Shown here piece after piece: positions 7,870 through 13,777 of a DNA stretch of 16,045 nt. The notes under the pieces are model-generated. The model ran no database searches, was not told the DNA's origin, and saw nothing but the letters and a program-made list of their open reading frames with translations. Position 1 is the stretch's first letter; every line of letters begins with the position of its first letter. Source of the DNA: Bacillota bacterium (lineage in GTDB: Bacteria > Bacillota > Bacilli > Paenibacillales > Paenibacillaceae); assembly GCA_023433615.1 (NCBI GenBank), contig JAEZCJ010000052.1, positions 1 to 16,045 on the forward strand. Direction: 5' to 3'. A program made the position numbers and the translations under genes.

Positions 7870-8187
7870 ATGAGCGGCCGGATTACGGAACGCGAGGCCA
7901 AGCTTGAATTGGTCGCGGCGGTAGCTCGAAGCCAGGCGGCGATTGCGCGGATGCTGGAGAGCATGGCAGACTTGAGTCGATTGTCGCCGTTCGAAGCTCG
8001 GGCGGTTACGGAAAATATCCGGCTGCTCGCGAACCTGCAGCGGTCGCTGACCGAATCGGCGGTTGGGATGCGATTGTGCGAGCGAAGAACGGGTCAGCCG
8101 GGCCGTCCTTGGCTGGCAACAGGAGCTCGGCTGCCAGATGAAGGCATGCACGTTGCGGCAGCGCGAACCGGGAGGGATAGCAAGTGA
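7870..8187 (+). CDS. Small helical protein C of a tandem triad (105 aa)
   Basis: I recognise no family. ATG 7870 starts two bases after the previous stop, with only a weak GGGTGA (7855-7860) in front, so translational coupling is likely. Residues 5-66 repeat the triad plan: REAKLELVAAVARSQAAIAR leading to RMLESM in helix 1, and a second helix with AVTENIRLLANLQRSLTES. The last ~35 residues (RTGQPGRPWLATGARLPDEG onward) are not helical in character and have no parallel in the two sisters. I considered a frameshift there, but the stop forms a GTGA overlap with the next start, which supports this reading frame to the end. Function is unknown; it is likely a partner of the other two. Confidence 0.65.
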   Translation: MSGRITEREAKLELVAAVARSQAAIARMLESMADLSRLSPFEARAVTENIRLLANLQRSLTESAVGMRLCERRTGQPGRPWLATGARLPDEGMHVAAARTGRDSK

Positions 8188-8519
8188 AACGACGAGTGAA
8201 GCCGACGGCAAGGAAGCGGCGATCGCCGGCGACAGGAAGAATGCTCAAGATTGCGGTGAAGAAAAAGACCGGCACATCGACCGTTCGCGGGACGAATAAC
8301 GGTAAATCGAAGGGGCGGCGAATCGGCACGCCGGCGACGAAACGCCGCCGCAAGAGAACGTCCGCGGCCGCAGGGCTGCTGCGGCGGAGGCGAAAGAGGA
8401 CTCGCGCCGCCGCGGCGTCTTACCGGCGCGGTTACCAAGAAGCGTATAACGAAGGCTACAATGCAGGCTTTGCCAAAGGTTTCGAAGATGGACACCAAGT
8501 TGCCTATGAGCAGCAGTAG
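8184..8519 (+). CDS. Free-standing basic plus (Y/F)xxG-repeat protein (111 aa)
   Basis: The start is GTG 8184, overlapping the previous stop as GTGA, six bases after GGGAGGGA (8170-8177). The protein has two parts only. Residues 1-75 are extremely Lys/Arg-rich, with runs such as KRRRKR and RRRRKRTR, and contain almost no acidic residues. Residues 80-104 are a tetrad repeat, YRRGYQEAYNEGYNAGFAKG continuing FEDGH, with small residues at 83, 87 (Ala), 91, 95, 99 and 103. The same combination is fused to the N-termini of the GT-D, multidomain GT2 and CgeB-like enzymes in this window. No known domain is recognised. A Tyr-rich basic protein would suit a spore coat or other anionic surface, and GxxxG tetrads suit helix packing; both roles are inference. 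It is followed by the hairpin at 8531-8595. Confidence 0.8.
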   Translation: MKRRVKPTARKRRSPATGRMLKIAVKKKTGTSTVRGTNNGKSKGRRIGTPATKRRRKRTSAAAGLLRRRRKRTRAAAASYRRGYQEAYNEGYNAGFAKGFEDGHQVAYEQQ

Positions 8520-8530
8520 CGGGTGAACCT

Positions 8531-8595
8531 GCACCGGCAATAGGCCTCCACGACTCGTGTAGACGAGGTGGAGGCTTATTCGGCGTTGCCGGTGC
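8531..8595. repeat. 65-nt long interrupted hairpin downstream of the basic Tyr/Gly gene
   Basis: The outer arms GCACCGGCAA (8531-8540) and TTGCCGGTGC (8586-8595) are perfectly complementary. The middle arms TAGGCCTCCAC (8541-8551) and GTGGAGGCTTA (8568-8578) pair with one G-T wobble. An inner CTCGT/ACGAG stem (8554-8558 with 8563-8567) closes a GTAG tetraloop. In total about 26 pairs are interrupted by one bulge (8552-8553) and one internal loop (8579-8585). There is no T-tract after it, so it is not a textbook intrinsic terminator. It could be an RNA element that limits read-through or stabilises the upstream mRNA, or a small palindromic repeat; repeats elsewhere in the genome would decide. 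Confidence 0.75.
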
Positions 8596-8611
8596 GAGAG
8601 CAGCCGACAAG

Positions 8612-8642
8612 AACGGTTGCGGACGTGCAGAAGCCCGTTTTT
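8612..8642 (+). terminator. Weak terminator-like stem with T-run
   Basis: AACGG (8612-8616) can pair with CCGTT (8635-8639), with an optional inner TGC/GCA (8618-8620 with 8627-8629). The 3' arm runs into five consecutive T (8638-8642). The stem is short and the loop long, so this is a marginal intrinsic terminator. It lies between the long hairpin and the CgeB-like gene, where a boundary between two transcription units would be expected. Confidence 0.3.
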
Positions 8643-8664
8643 GCCGGCATGGCGGACAAGTGAC

Positions 8665-8692
8665 CATATGCTGCTGCCCGTTGCGGCATATG
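8665..8692 (+). promoter_or_regulatory. Leader hairpin upstream of the CgeB-like gene
   Basis: CATATGCTGC (8665-8674) pairs with GCGGCATATG (8683-8692) over ten base pairs, with one G-T wobble and an 8-nt loop. It ends about 71 bases before the start codon of the CgeB-like gene, and no T-run follows. It could be an mRNA leader structure or a protein-binding palindrome; the sequence does not say which. Confidence 0.45.
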
Positions 8693-8763
8693 TATGTAGG
8701 AGTACCGATCTGCTCAGCCGTGATTGTCGCGTTAGGCATGAGGATAAGAGAGGAGTGTTAGCC

Positions 8764-9900
8764 ATGAACCATGCATTACGGCGTCGCAGGAAGCCGTTAA
8801 GCGCGAGGCCCTCGCGAAGCGCGTTCGTGCGGGGCAGAAGCGACGGCTATCGCGCCGGGTGGGAGGATGGCTATTGGCTGGGTCAGAGCGAGCGAACGAT
8901 CAAGCTGGCGGATACGGGACCGCAGCCTGTCCGCCCGGTTCATGTCATGTATGTGCCGACAGGCAAGGGGTATCCGTACTCGCCCTTGGACGAGGCGATT
9001 GCAGCCACGCTGGGCACGCTGGTCGCGAGACTCACGATCGCGGATCGGCATGACAGCGTAGCTGCGCTCGCAGCCGAGCTGCGGCCGGACGTCGTTCTCG
9101 TACTAGACGGCATCCACTTCGATCCCGCGCAGGCAGACGCCGTCCGAGCGCTGGGCATTCGGATCGCGATCTGGTTCACGGACGACCCCTACTACACGGA
9201 CCTAACGGCATCGCTATCCCTCCATTATGACGATGTGTTCACGCTGGAGCGGCGATGCGTCGAATTCTATCGGCAGGCCGGCTGCCCGCGCGTGTATCAT
9301 CTGCCGCTCGGCGTGTACCCTGAGCACTATCGCCCTCGAAACGCAATGCCCGACAAGCGCAAAGAGATCAGCTTCGTCGGGTCGGCCTATTGGAATCGCG
9401 TGACCGTATTCGATCAGATCACCGCGTATCTGGCCAAGCGGAATACGCATATCTCGGGGATCTGGTGGGATCGGCTGCCGGGCTACCAGCAGTTGGCCGG
9501 GCGCATTGCGCTCAACAAGTGGATGGAGCCTGCCGAGACGGCAGAGACCTACAGCGGGGCTGCCATCGTGATCAACCTGCATCGCGCGCCGGATGACAGC
9601 TCGTTCAACAGCAACAGCAGAGGGATCGGCGCGATCTCGCCGAATCCCAGGACGTTCGAAATCGCGGCTTGCGCCACGCTGCAGTTGACGGATATCCGCG
9701 AGGAAATTGCCGCGTATTACACGCCTGGCGCAGAGATTGAGACCTATGCTTCGGCCGAGGAATTGGTGGAGAAGCTCGATTATTACTTGAGCCATGAAGA
9801 GGAACGCAGGGCCATTGCCCAGCGCGCCTTGCTGCGCACGATGCGCGAGCATACGTATGCGCACCGGCTAAGCGCGATGCTGGCCATGCTGTTCGATTAG
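8764..9900 (+). CDS. CgeB-like GT-B glycosyltransferase with basic and Tyr/Gly-repeat N-terminal tag
   Basis: The 378-residue protein starts at ATG 8764, eight bases after GAGAGGAG (8748-8755); the open frame back to 8617 has no comparable site and crosses the leader hairpin. Residues 1-26 are Arg-rich, and 27-40 are the tag DGYRAGWEDGYWLG, with Gly at 28, 32, 36 and 40. The remainder matches the CgeB/DUF3880 group of GT-B glycosyltransferases: LRPDVVLVLDG (107-116), AIWFTDDPYYTD (135-146), YHLPLGVYPEHY (178-189), ISFVGSAYWNR (202-212), and the C-terminal nucleotide-sugar region NPRTFEIAACATLQLTD (294-310). In Bacillus subtilis, CgeB belongs to the cge genes that mature the outermost spore layer, which is the best hint that this locus decorates spores. 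Family membership does not prove spore function, since similar proteins also occur in other glycan loci. Confidence 0.87.
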   Translation: MNHALRRRRKPLSARPSRSAFVRGRSDGYRAGWEDGYWLGQSERTIKLADTGPQPVRPVHVMYVPTGKGYPYSPLDEAIAATLGTLVARLTIADRHDSVAALAAELRPDVVLVLDGIHFDPAQADAVRALGIRIAIWFTDDPYYTDLTASLSLHYDDVFTLERRCVEFYRQAGCPRVYHLPLGVYPEHYRPRNAMPDKRKEISFVGSAYWNRVTVFDQITAYLAKRNTHISGIWWDRLPGYQQLAGRIALNKWMEPAETAETYSGAAIVINLHRAPDDSSFNSNSRGIGAISPNPRTFEIAACATLQLTDIREEIAAYYTPGAEIETYASAEELVEKLDYYLSHEEERRAIAQRALLRTMREHTYAHRLSAMLAMLFD

Positions 9901-9922
9901 GGATACGGGAGGTGGAATTGCA

Positions 9923-11461
9923 ATGCCTGCTGCCAAACCAAGTCTATTCGCATTCTCTCATCTATGCAGTCCGGATTACGTGACGGGGGCGGAGAAGTCG
10001 CTGTTATTCATGCTGCGGGAGTTGCAGCCTTCTTACGATTGCACGTTGATTGTTCCCGGAGAAGGGGTAATCTCAGCCAAAGCGCGGGCGGCGGGGATGC
10101 AAGTGATCGTGCAGCCGCTGCCGCTCGTCTGGTCGATCTACTACGGTAAGGCTCTTCCGTACGATGAGCTGCGCGAAGCGTTGAAGGCGTCTTCCTGGCC
10201 GGCGCTCGTTCGGATGCTGGAGTCGCGCCGGCCGGATGCGGTGCTTGTCAGCACAGTCGTGCATCCTCTTCCCGCGCTTGCGGCGCGCGCCTTAGGCATA
10301 CCGATTCTGTGGGCCGTGATGGAGACGATACAGGAGACGGCCTTCGCAGAGGCGGCAGCGGATTTCATCGGCGCGCATGCGGACCGGATCATCAGCCCCT
10401 CGGCTGCTTCGCTCCGTCCCTTCTATAAGCCTGAGCATCGCGAGAAGTCCGTTATTCTTCCGCCCTCTTGGCATATGGAGGAACTGGCGCCGACCGAGTG
10501 GGAAGTGAATCGAGGCAGCCTGCGCCGCCAGCTTGGCGTTGTGGACGGACAGCCGCTGATCGGCTACATGGCCGCTGCCATCTACGAGAACAAAGGCTTT
10601 CACCATTATATCGAGATGGCGATGCGGCTGGCAGATGTCTACCCGTCGGCTCGGTTCCTCGTCATCGGCAATGTTACGGATCCCCCATACTTCGAGCAGA
10701 CACTGAATCAAGCGAGGAGCAGGGGCAGGCTCGAGCTGATCCGCTGGATCCGATTCGAAGAACGAATCGAGCGAATCATTCCCGCGATGGATGTGCTGGT
10801 CGTACCAAGCTTGGCGCCTGAGGGCTTCGGTATGGTTGCGCTTGAGGGAATGATTTTCGGCAAGGCCGTCGTGTCTTACGCATCCGGGGGATTGGCTGAG
10901 ATTCATGAGGCAACCGGCAATGGCGCGTATGCCGTTCCGACCGGCGATATCGACGGACTTACCGAGCGCGTCGGACAATTGATCGCGAGCGGACAGCTTG
11001 AGGAGGTCGGGCTTCGCAACAGGCAGGCAGCCGCCGCATTCGGCATCGAGAGCTATCGGGAGCGGTTAGGACGCTTGCTGCAGCAGTTCCGGCCAGGCCC
11101 GGTCAAGCCGGTTAACCTGGTCAAAGGCGGATCGGCGACGATCTATCTATTCGAAGGCGGCGAGCTGCGGCCTTTCGTTACGGAGCGGGCATTCCTCGCG
11201 AGAGGCTGCCGGTTCGAGGATGTCAAGCATCTGCCGGACGAATGGATCGATGCAATGCCGCTCGGACAGCCCATCGGCCGACCGGCGCGCGTTAAGAGAC
11301 GGATTCGAGGAAGGAAACGACGGCGTAGAGGCGCGGTTCGGAAGCTGCATCCGAGGCGCCGCAAAACAAGAAGACCGGCCAGTACGCAGAGAGGCAAGCG
11401 GAGGATGCGGCTGCGCAAGGCTGCGAAGAATCGCTTGCGAAGCCGATGGGAAGGACGGTGA
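9923..11461 (+). CDS. GT4 glycosyltransferase with C-terminal module and long basic C-terminal tail
   Basis: This is a 512-residue retaining GT-B (GT4) glycosyltransferase. ATG 9923 is seven bases after GGGAGGTGG (9907-9915), and the gene begins 22 bases after the CgeB-like stop. The N-terminal Rossmann domain shows the acceptor-side loop TGAEKSLLFMLREL (21-34). The C-terminal Rossmann domain has LIGYMAAAIYENKG (212-225) and the EX7E motif at Glu300-Glu308 (PEGFGMVALEG). After the catalytic part, residues 397-450 form a module, IYLFEGGELRPF, related to the two modules ending the protein at 5693. Residues 453-512 are a dense Arg/Lys tail, at the C-terminus here and not at the N-terminus as in its neighbours. 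Donor and acceptor are unknown. Confidence 0.9.
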   Translation: MPAAKPSLFAFSHLCSPDYVTGAEKSLLFMLRELQPSYDCTLIVPGEGVISAKARAAGMQVIVQPLPLVWSIYYGKALPYDELREALKASSWPALVRMLESRRPDAVLVSTVVHPLPALAARALGIPILWAVMETIQETAFAEAAADFIGAHADRIISPSAASLRPFYKPEHREKSVILPPSWHMEELAPTEWEVNRGSLRRQLGVVDGQPLIGYMAAAIYENKGFHHYIEMAMRLADVYPSARFLVIGNVTDPPYFEQTLNQARSRGRLELIRWIRFEERIERIIPAMDVLVVPSLAPEGFGMVALEGMIFGKAVVSYASGGLAEIHEATGNGAYAVPTGDIDGLTERVGQLIASGQLEEVGLRNRQAAAAFGIESYRERLGRLLQQFRPGPVKPVNLVKGGSATIYLFEGGELRPFVTERAFLARGCRFEDVKHLPDEWIDAMPLGQPIGRPARVKRRIRGRKRRRRGAVRKLHPRRRKTRRPASTQRGKRRMRLRKAAKNRLRSRWEGR

Positions 11462-11467
11462 TATTGT

Positions 11468-12565
11468 CTGCGGATCGCTACGATTGCAGGAACGCGGGCT
11501 GAGCTCATTCGGCTCAGCCTGATTGTCCGCAAGCTGGACGCAATGGCCAGCAAGCACGTACTCATCCACATCGGTCAGCATGTGTCTCCCTACCTGAGCG
11601 ATATCATCCTTGCGGATCTGGAACTTCGCCAGCCGGATTACCGGTTGAGCGCGGCAGGGATGAAAATCGGCGCGCAGTTATCCGCGATGTTCCGCAATGT
11701 CGAATCGATCTTGGAGCAGGAGAGGCCGAACCTGGTCCTCGTGCTTGGCGATTCGAACAGCGCGCTGTGCGCCATTCTTGCCGAGCGGATGGGCATCCCG
11801 GTCGCGCGCATGGGAGCCGGGAATCGAAGCCGCGATCGCAAGTCTCCGGAAGAGAAGAACAGGCGTGTCATCGACGCCGCTTCGACGATTCATATGGCGT
11901 ACACGCCGAGCGGCAAGGCGAACTTGCTGGGTGAAGGCTGTCATGCCGAGCGGATTATGATGACGGGCAACCCGATCCGCGAAGTGATCGGACATCACAG
12001 AGCAAGAGTCGATAAGAGCAGCGTGCTTGAGCGCTTAGAGCTCGAACCCGGGGAGTATATGGTCGTCACCGCACACCATGCCGTGAATGTGGATGATCCC
12101 GAGAAGCTGGACGGCGTCCTCGGCGGATTGAATCGCGTCGCCGAGCAGTTCGGCAAGCGGCTGATCTTCAGCACGCACCCGTACACGCGCTCAAAACTGC
12201 TGCACGGCGGGATCCAGCGTCCGATACATGCATTGGTCGAATTCCACGAGCCATTCGGCTTCCATGACTTCGTGCGGCTCGAGCGGTCTGCGTCATGCGC
12301 CATTACGGACAGCGGATCGGTGCAGGAAGAATGCTGTCTGCTCGGCGTTCCGACCGTTACGATCCGAACGGCGACGGATCGTCCGGAGACGGTCGATTGC
12401 GGCAGCAGCGTCGTCTGCGGACCAGTGCCCGAGAAGATCGCGGACGCGGTGAAGGTCATGACTGCGATGCCGGCGAATGGTTGGCGGATACCGGCGGGAT
12501 ACGATCCGATAGACGTGTCGGATAAGGTCGTCAGTATGCTACTGACTCAACCTCCATTCCACTAG
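11468..12565 (+). CDS. UDP-N-acetylglucosamine 2-epimerase-like protein (WecB family), abnormal start, probably altered or inactive
   Basis: Family members interconvert UDP-GlcNAc and UDP-ManNAc in the cytosol. The first ATG (11543) would remove the essential N-terminal nucleotide-binding strand. The frame upstream clearly encodes it (RIATIAGTRAELIRLSLIVR), so the gene must begin near 11468, where only CTG is available, five bases after GGTGAT. Alternatively, GTG 11458 (overlapping the previous TGA as GTGA) was the start and one extra base now breaks the frame. Numbering from CTG gives 365 residues, the usual family length. Asp95 (LGDSNS), PEEKNR, the His of TAHH, DSGSVQEE and RPET are kept. 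The position of the catalytic Glu of HxEAG is Gly116 (RMGAGNR), and the HRxEN motif is HHAVN. The gene is therefore either a degenerating copy or an enzyme with a changed role. Confidence 0.8.
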   Translation: MRIATIAGTRAELIRLSLIVRKLDAMASKHVLIHIGQHVSPYLSDIILADLELRQPDYRLSAAGMKIGAQLSAMFRNVESILEQERPNLVLVLGDSNSALCAILAERMGIPVARMGAGNRSRDRKSPEEKNRRVIDAASTIHMAYTPSGKANLLGEGCHAERIMMTGNPIREVIGHHRARVDKSSVLERLELEPGEYMVVTAHHAVNVDDPEKLDGVLGGLNRVAEQFGKRLIFSTHPYTRSKLLHGGIQRPIHALVEFHEPFGFHDFVRLERSASCAITDSGSVQEECCLLGVPTVTIRTATDRPETVDCGSSVVCGPVPEKIADAVKVMTAMPANGWRIPAGYDPIDVSDKVVSMLLTQPPFH

Positions 12566-13549
12566 AAGGCCGGCTTGCGTCAGTCCGCCCCCGAAGCCGT
12601 ACAAGAGCAGGTTGTCGCCGGACCGAAGGCGCCCGTCTTGGATAGCGGCATACATGGCAAGCGGGATGGATGCTGCCGATGTGTTGCCGCAATGCTCGAT
12701 GCTCGTGAGCGTGGAAGCGAGCGAAATGCCCGTGCGCTCGCAGATCGCTTGCACGATGCGGACGTTGGCGCTGTGCGGCACGAACCAATCAATGTCGGAA
12801 GCGGTTAGCCCGCAAGCTCTTAACAGGTCGGAGACTCCCTCCGACACTTGCGATACCGCCCACTTGAACACCTCGCGTCCGTTCTGGACGATGCGATCGT
12901 TCATGTGAACGGCGTGTTCGCCGATCGCAGGGGCCAAGGCCGAACGATAGAGATGGTGCCCGGACGCTCCTTGCGTCGATACCGATGCCCCGAAGAACGC
13001 GCCGGATTCGCCGGGCTGCACGGCTTCGACGAGTACGGCCGCGGCGCCGTCGCCGAACAGGATGCAGGTCGTGCGGTCCGTATAGTCGGTCACCTTGGAC
13101 AGCGACTCGGCGCCGATGACCAGAATTTTGCGGTGCAGGCCGGAGAGAATGAGTCCGTTCGCCGTCTGCAGCGCGGATACGAAGCCCGCGCATGCGGCCT
13201 GCATGTCGACGGCGCCGGCAGCTTGAATGCCGAAGGCAGCCTGCACGCGGGCCGATACGCTCGGGAAGACGGTGTCAGGCGTCGATGTCGCGGTCAGGAT
13301 GTAATCGACGTCGGCGAGATCCGCTTGGTGGCGTTCGGCGAGGTCGCGGACCGCTGCGATGGCCAGATCGCTGCAGTACTCGTGCTCCGCAGCGATGCGG
13401 CGTTCGCGAATGCCGGTGCGTTGCACGATCCACTCGTCATTGGTGTCGACCATCCGCTCCAAGTCGGCATTCGTGAGGATGCGGTTCGGCAAATAAGCGC
13501 CGATCGCGGTAATAGCGGCTGTCGATTGCACGGGTCCGGATCTGAACAT
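12539..13549 (-). CDS. fabH: Beta-ketoacyl-ACP synthase III (FabH)
   Basis: FabH condenses acyl-CoA with malonyl-ACP to start fatty-acid synthesis in the cytosol. The 336-residue protein shows the full family order: ITAIGAYLPNRILTNADLE (13-31), DEWIVQRTGIRERR (38-51), catalytic Cys120 in MQAACAGF, FGDGAAAVLVE (165-175), His259 in VPHSANVRI, Asn289 in EHCGNTSAAS, and the terminal LLYGFGGGLTQAGLLVEW. The Cys-His-Asn triad is intact, so the enzyme should be active. ATG 13549 (reverse strand) lies 11 bases after AAGGAG. It converges on the epimerase gene and overlaps its 3' end by 27 bases. Upstream is a good sigma-A promoter overlapped by a FapR-type operator. Substrate preference (straight or branched starter) and whether this is the only fabH cannot be judged. 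Confidence 0.95.
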   Translation of the reverse strand: MFRSGPVQSTAAITAIGAYLPNRILTNADLERMVDTNDEWIVQRTGIRERRIAAEHEYCSDLAIAAVRDLAERHQADLADVDYILTATSTPDTVFPSVSARVQAAFGIQAAGAVDMQAACAGFVSALQTANGLILSGLHRKILVIGAESLSKVTDYTDRTTCILFGDGAAAVLVEAVQPGESGAFFGASVSTQGASGHHLYRSALAPAIGEHAVHMNDRIVQNGREVFKWAVSQVSEGVSDLLRACGLTASDIDWFVPHSANVRIVQAICERTGISLASTLTSIEHCGNTSAASIPLAMYAAIQDGRLRSGDNLLLYGFGGGLTQAGLLVEWRLSQ

Positions 13550-13580
13550 GGCAGGTCACGCTCCTTATTAGTACTTGGTT

Positions 13581-13597
13581 TTAGTAGTTGGTACTAA
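13581..13597 (-). promoter_or_regulatory. FapR operator of fabH
   Basis: TTAGTAGTTGGTACTAA is an inverted repeat, TTAGTA-N5-TACTAA, matching the FapR operator known from Bacillus fatty-acid and phospholipid genes. A further TTAGTA half-site lies at 13568-13573. The palindrome overlaps the -10 box and the expected transcription start of fabH, so FapR binding would block initiation and malonyl-CoA or malonyl-ACP would relieve it (established for FapR; inferred here). Confidence 0.85.
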
Positions 13598-13624
13598 AAT
13601 ATCGCATAGCGGATGTGTTGTCAA
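13596..13624 (-). promoter_or_regulatory. Sigma-A promoter of fabH
   Basis: On the reverse strand, a perfect -35 TTGACA (13624-13619) is followed by a 17-bp spacer and a -10 TATTTT (13601-13596). The -10 overlaps the FapR operator. Transcription should begin near 13589, about 40 bases before the fabH start codon. Confidence 0.8.
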
Positions 13625-13742
13625 GGTATTAATTATCATACCACCAGGGGGGGGGTGGGCTGGAGTGATTTATTCAATCGTAAGTCGAAAAACTGGCCAA
13701 AATCTGACATGAAGCGCTTTCTTTTCAGTTTTCAACAAGTTC

Positions 13743-13773
13743 CCTCCTTTAAACTGGTGAGTGTCGAAGGAGG
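13743..13773 (+). promoter_or_regulatory. Hairpin that can sequester a Shine-Dalgarno sequence
   Basis: CCTCCTT (13743-13749) is exactly complementary to AAGGAGG (13767-13773), the ribosome-binding site of the small ORF at 13778. The intervening loop is 17 nt. The 7-bp pairing would hide the site until it is opened by temperature, a trans-acting factor or transcription kinetics. The complementarity is seen directly; a regulatory function is inference. Confidence 0.4.
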
Positions 13774-13777
13774 TCGA

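Noticed and set aside
8063..8299. Possible frameshift in small helical protein C, with the alternative frame continuing downstream
   Set aside because: The normal frame ends in a GTGA overlap with the next start, the junction style of this operon, while the alternative frame runs deep into the next gene and is not more helical.
8531..8595. Long hairpin as an ordinary rho-independent terminator
   Set aside because: No T-tract follows the 3' arm, and the structure is longer than typical terminators, so it is listed as a hairpin of unknown role.
12848..13597. 249-codon forward frame opposite fabH
   Set aside because: It is a shadow of fabH, which has the intact Cys-His-Asn triad, promoter and operator. 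The forward translation shows no family features.
13709..13722. Catabolite-responsive element (cre-like, reverse orientation) around AAGCGCTT
   Set aside because: It matches about 12 of 14 consensus positions, but one mismatch is in a conserved position and no promoter can be placed next to it with confidence.
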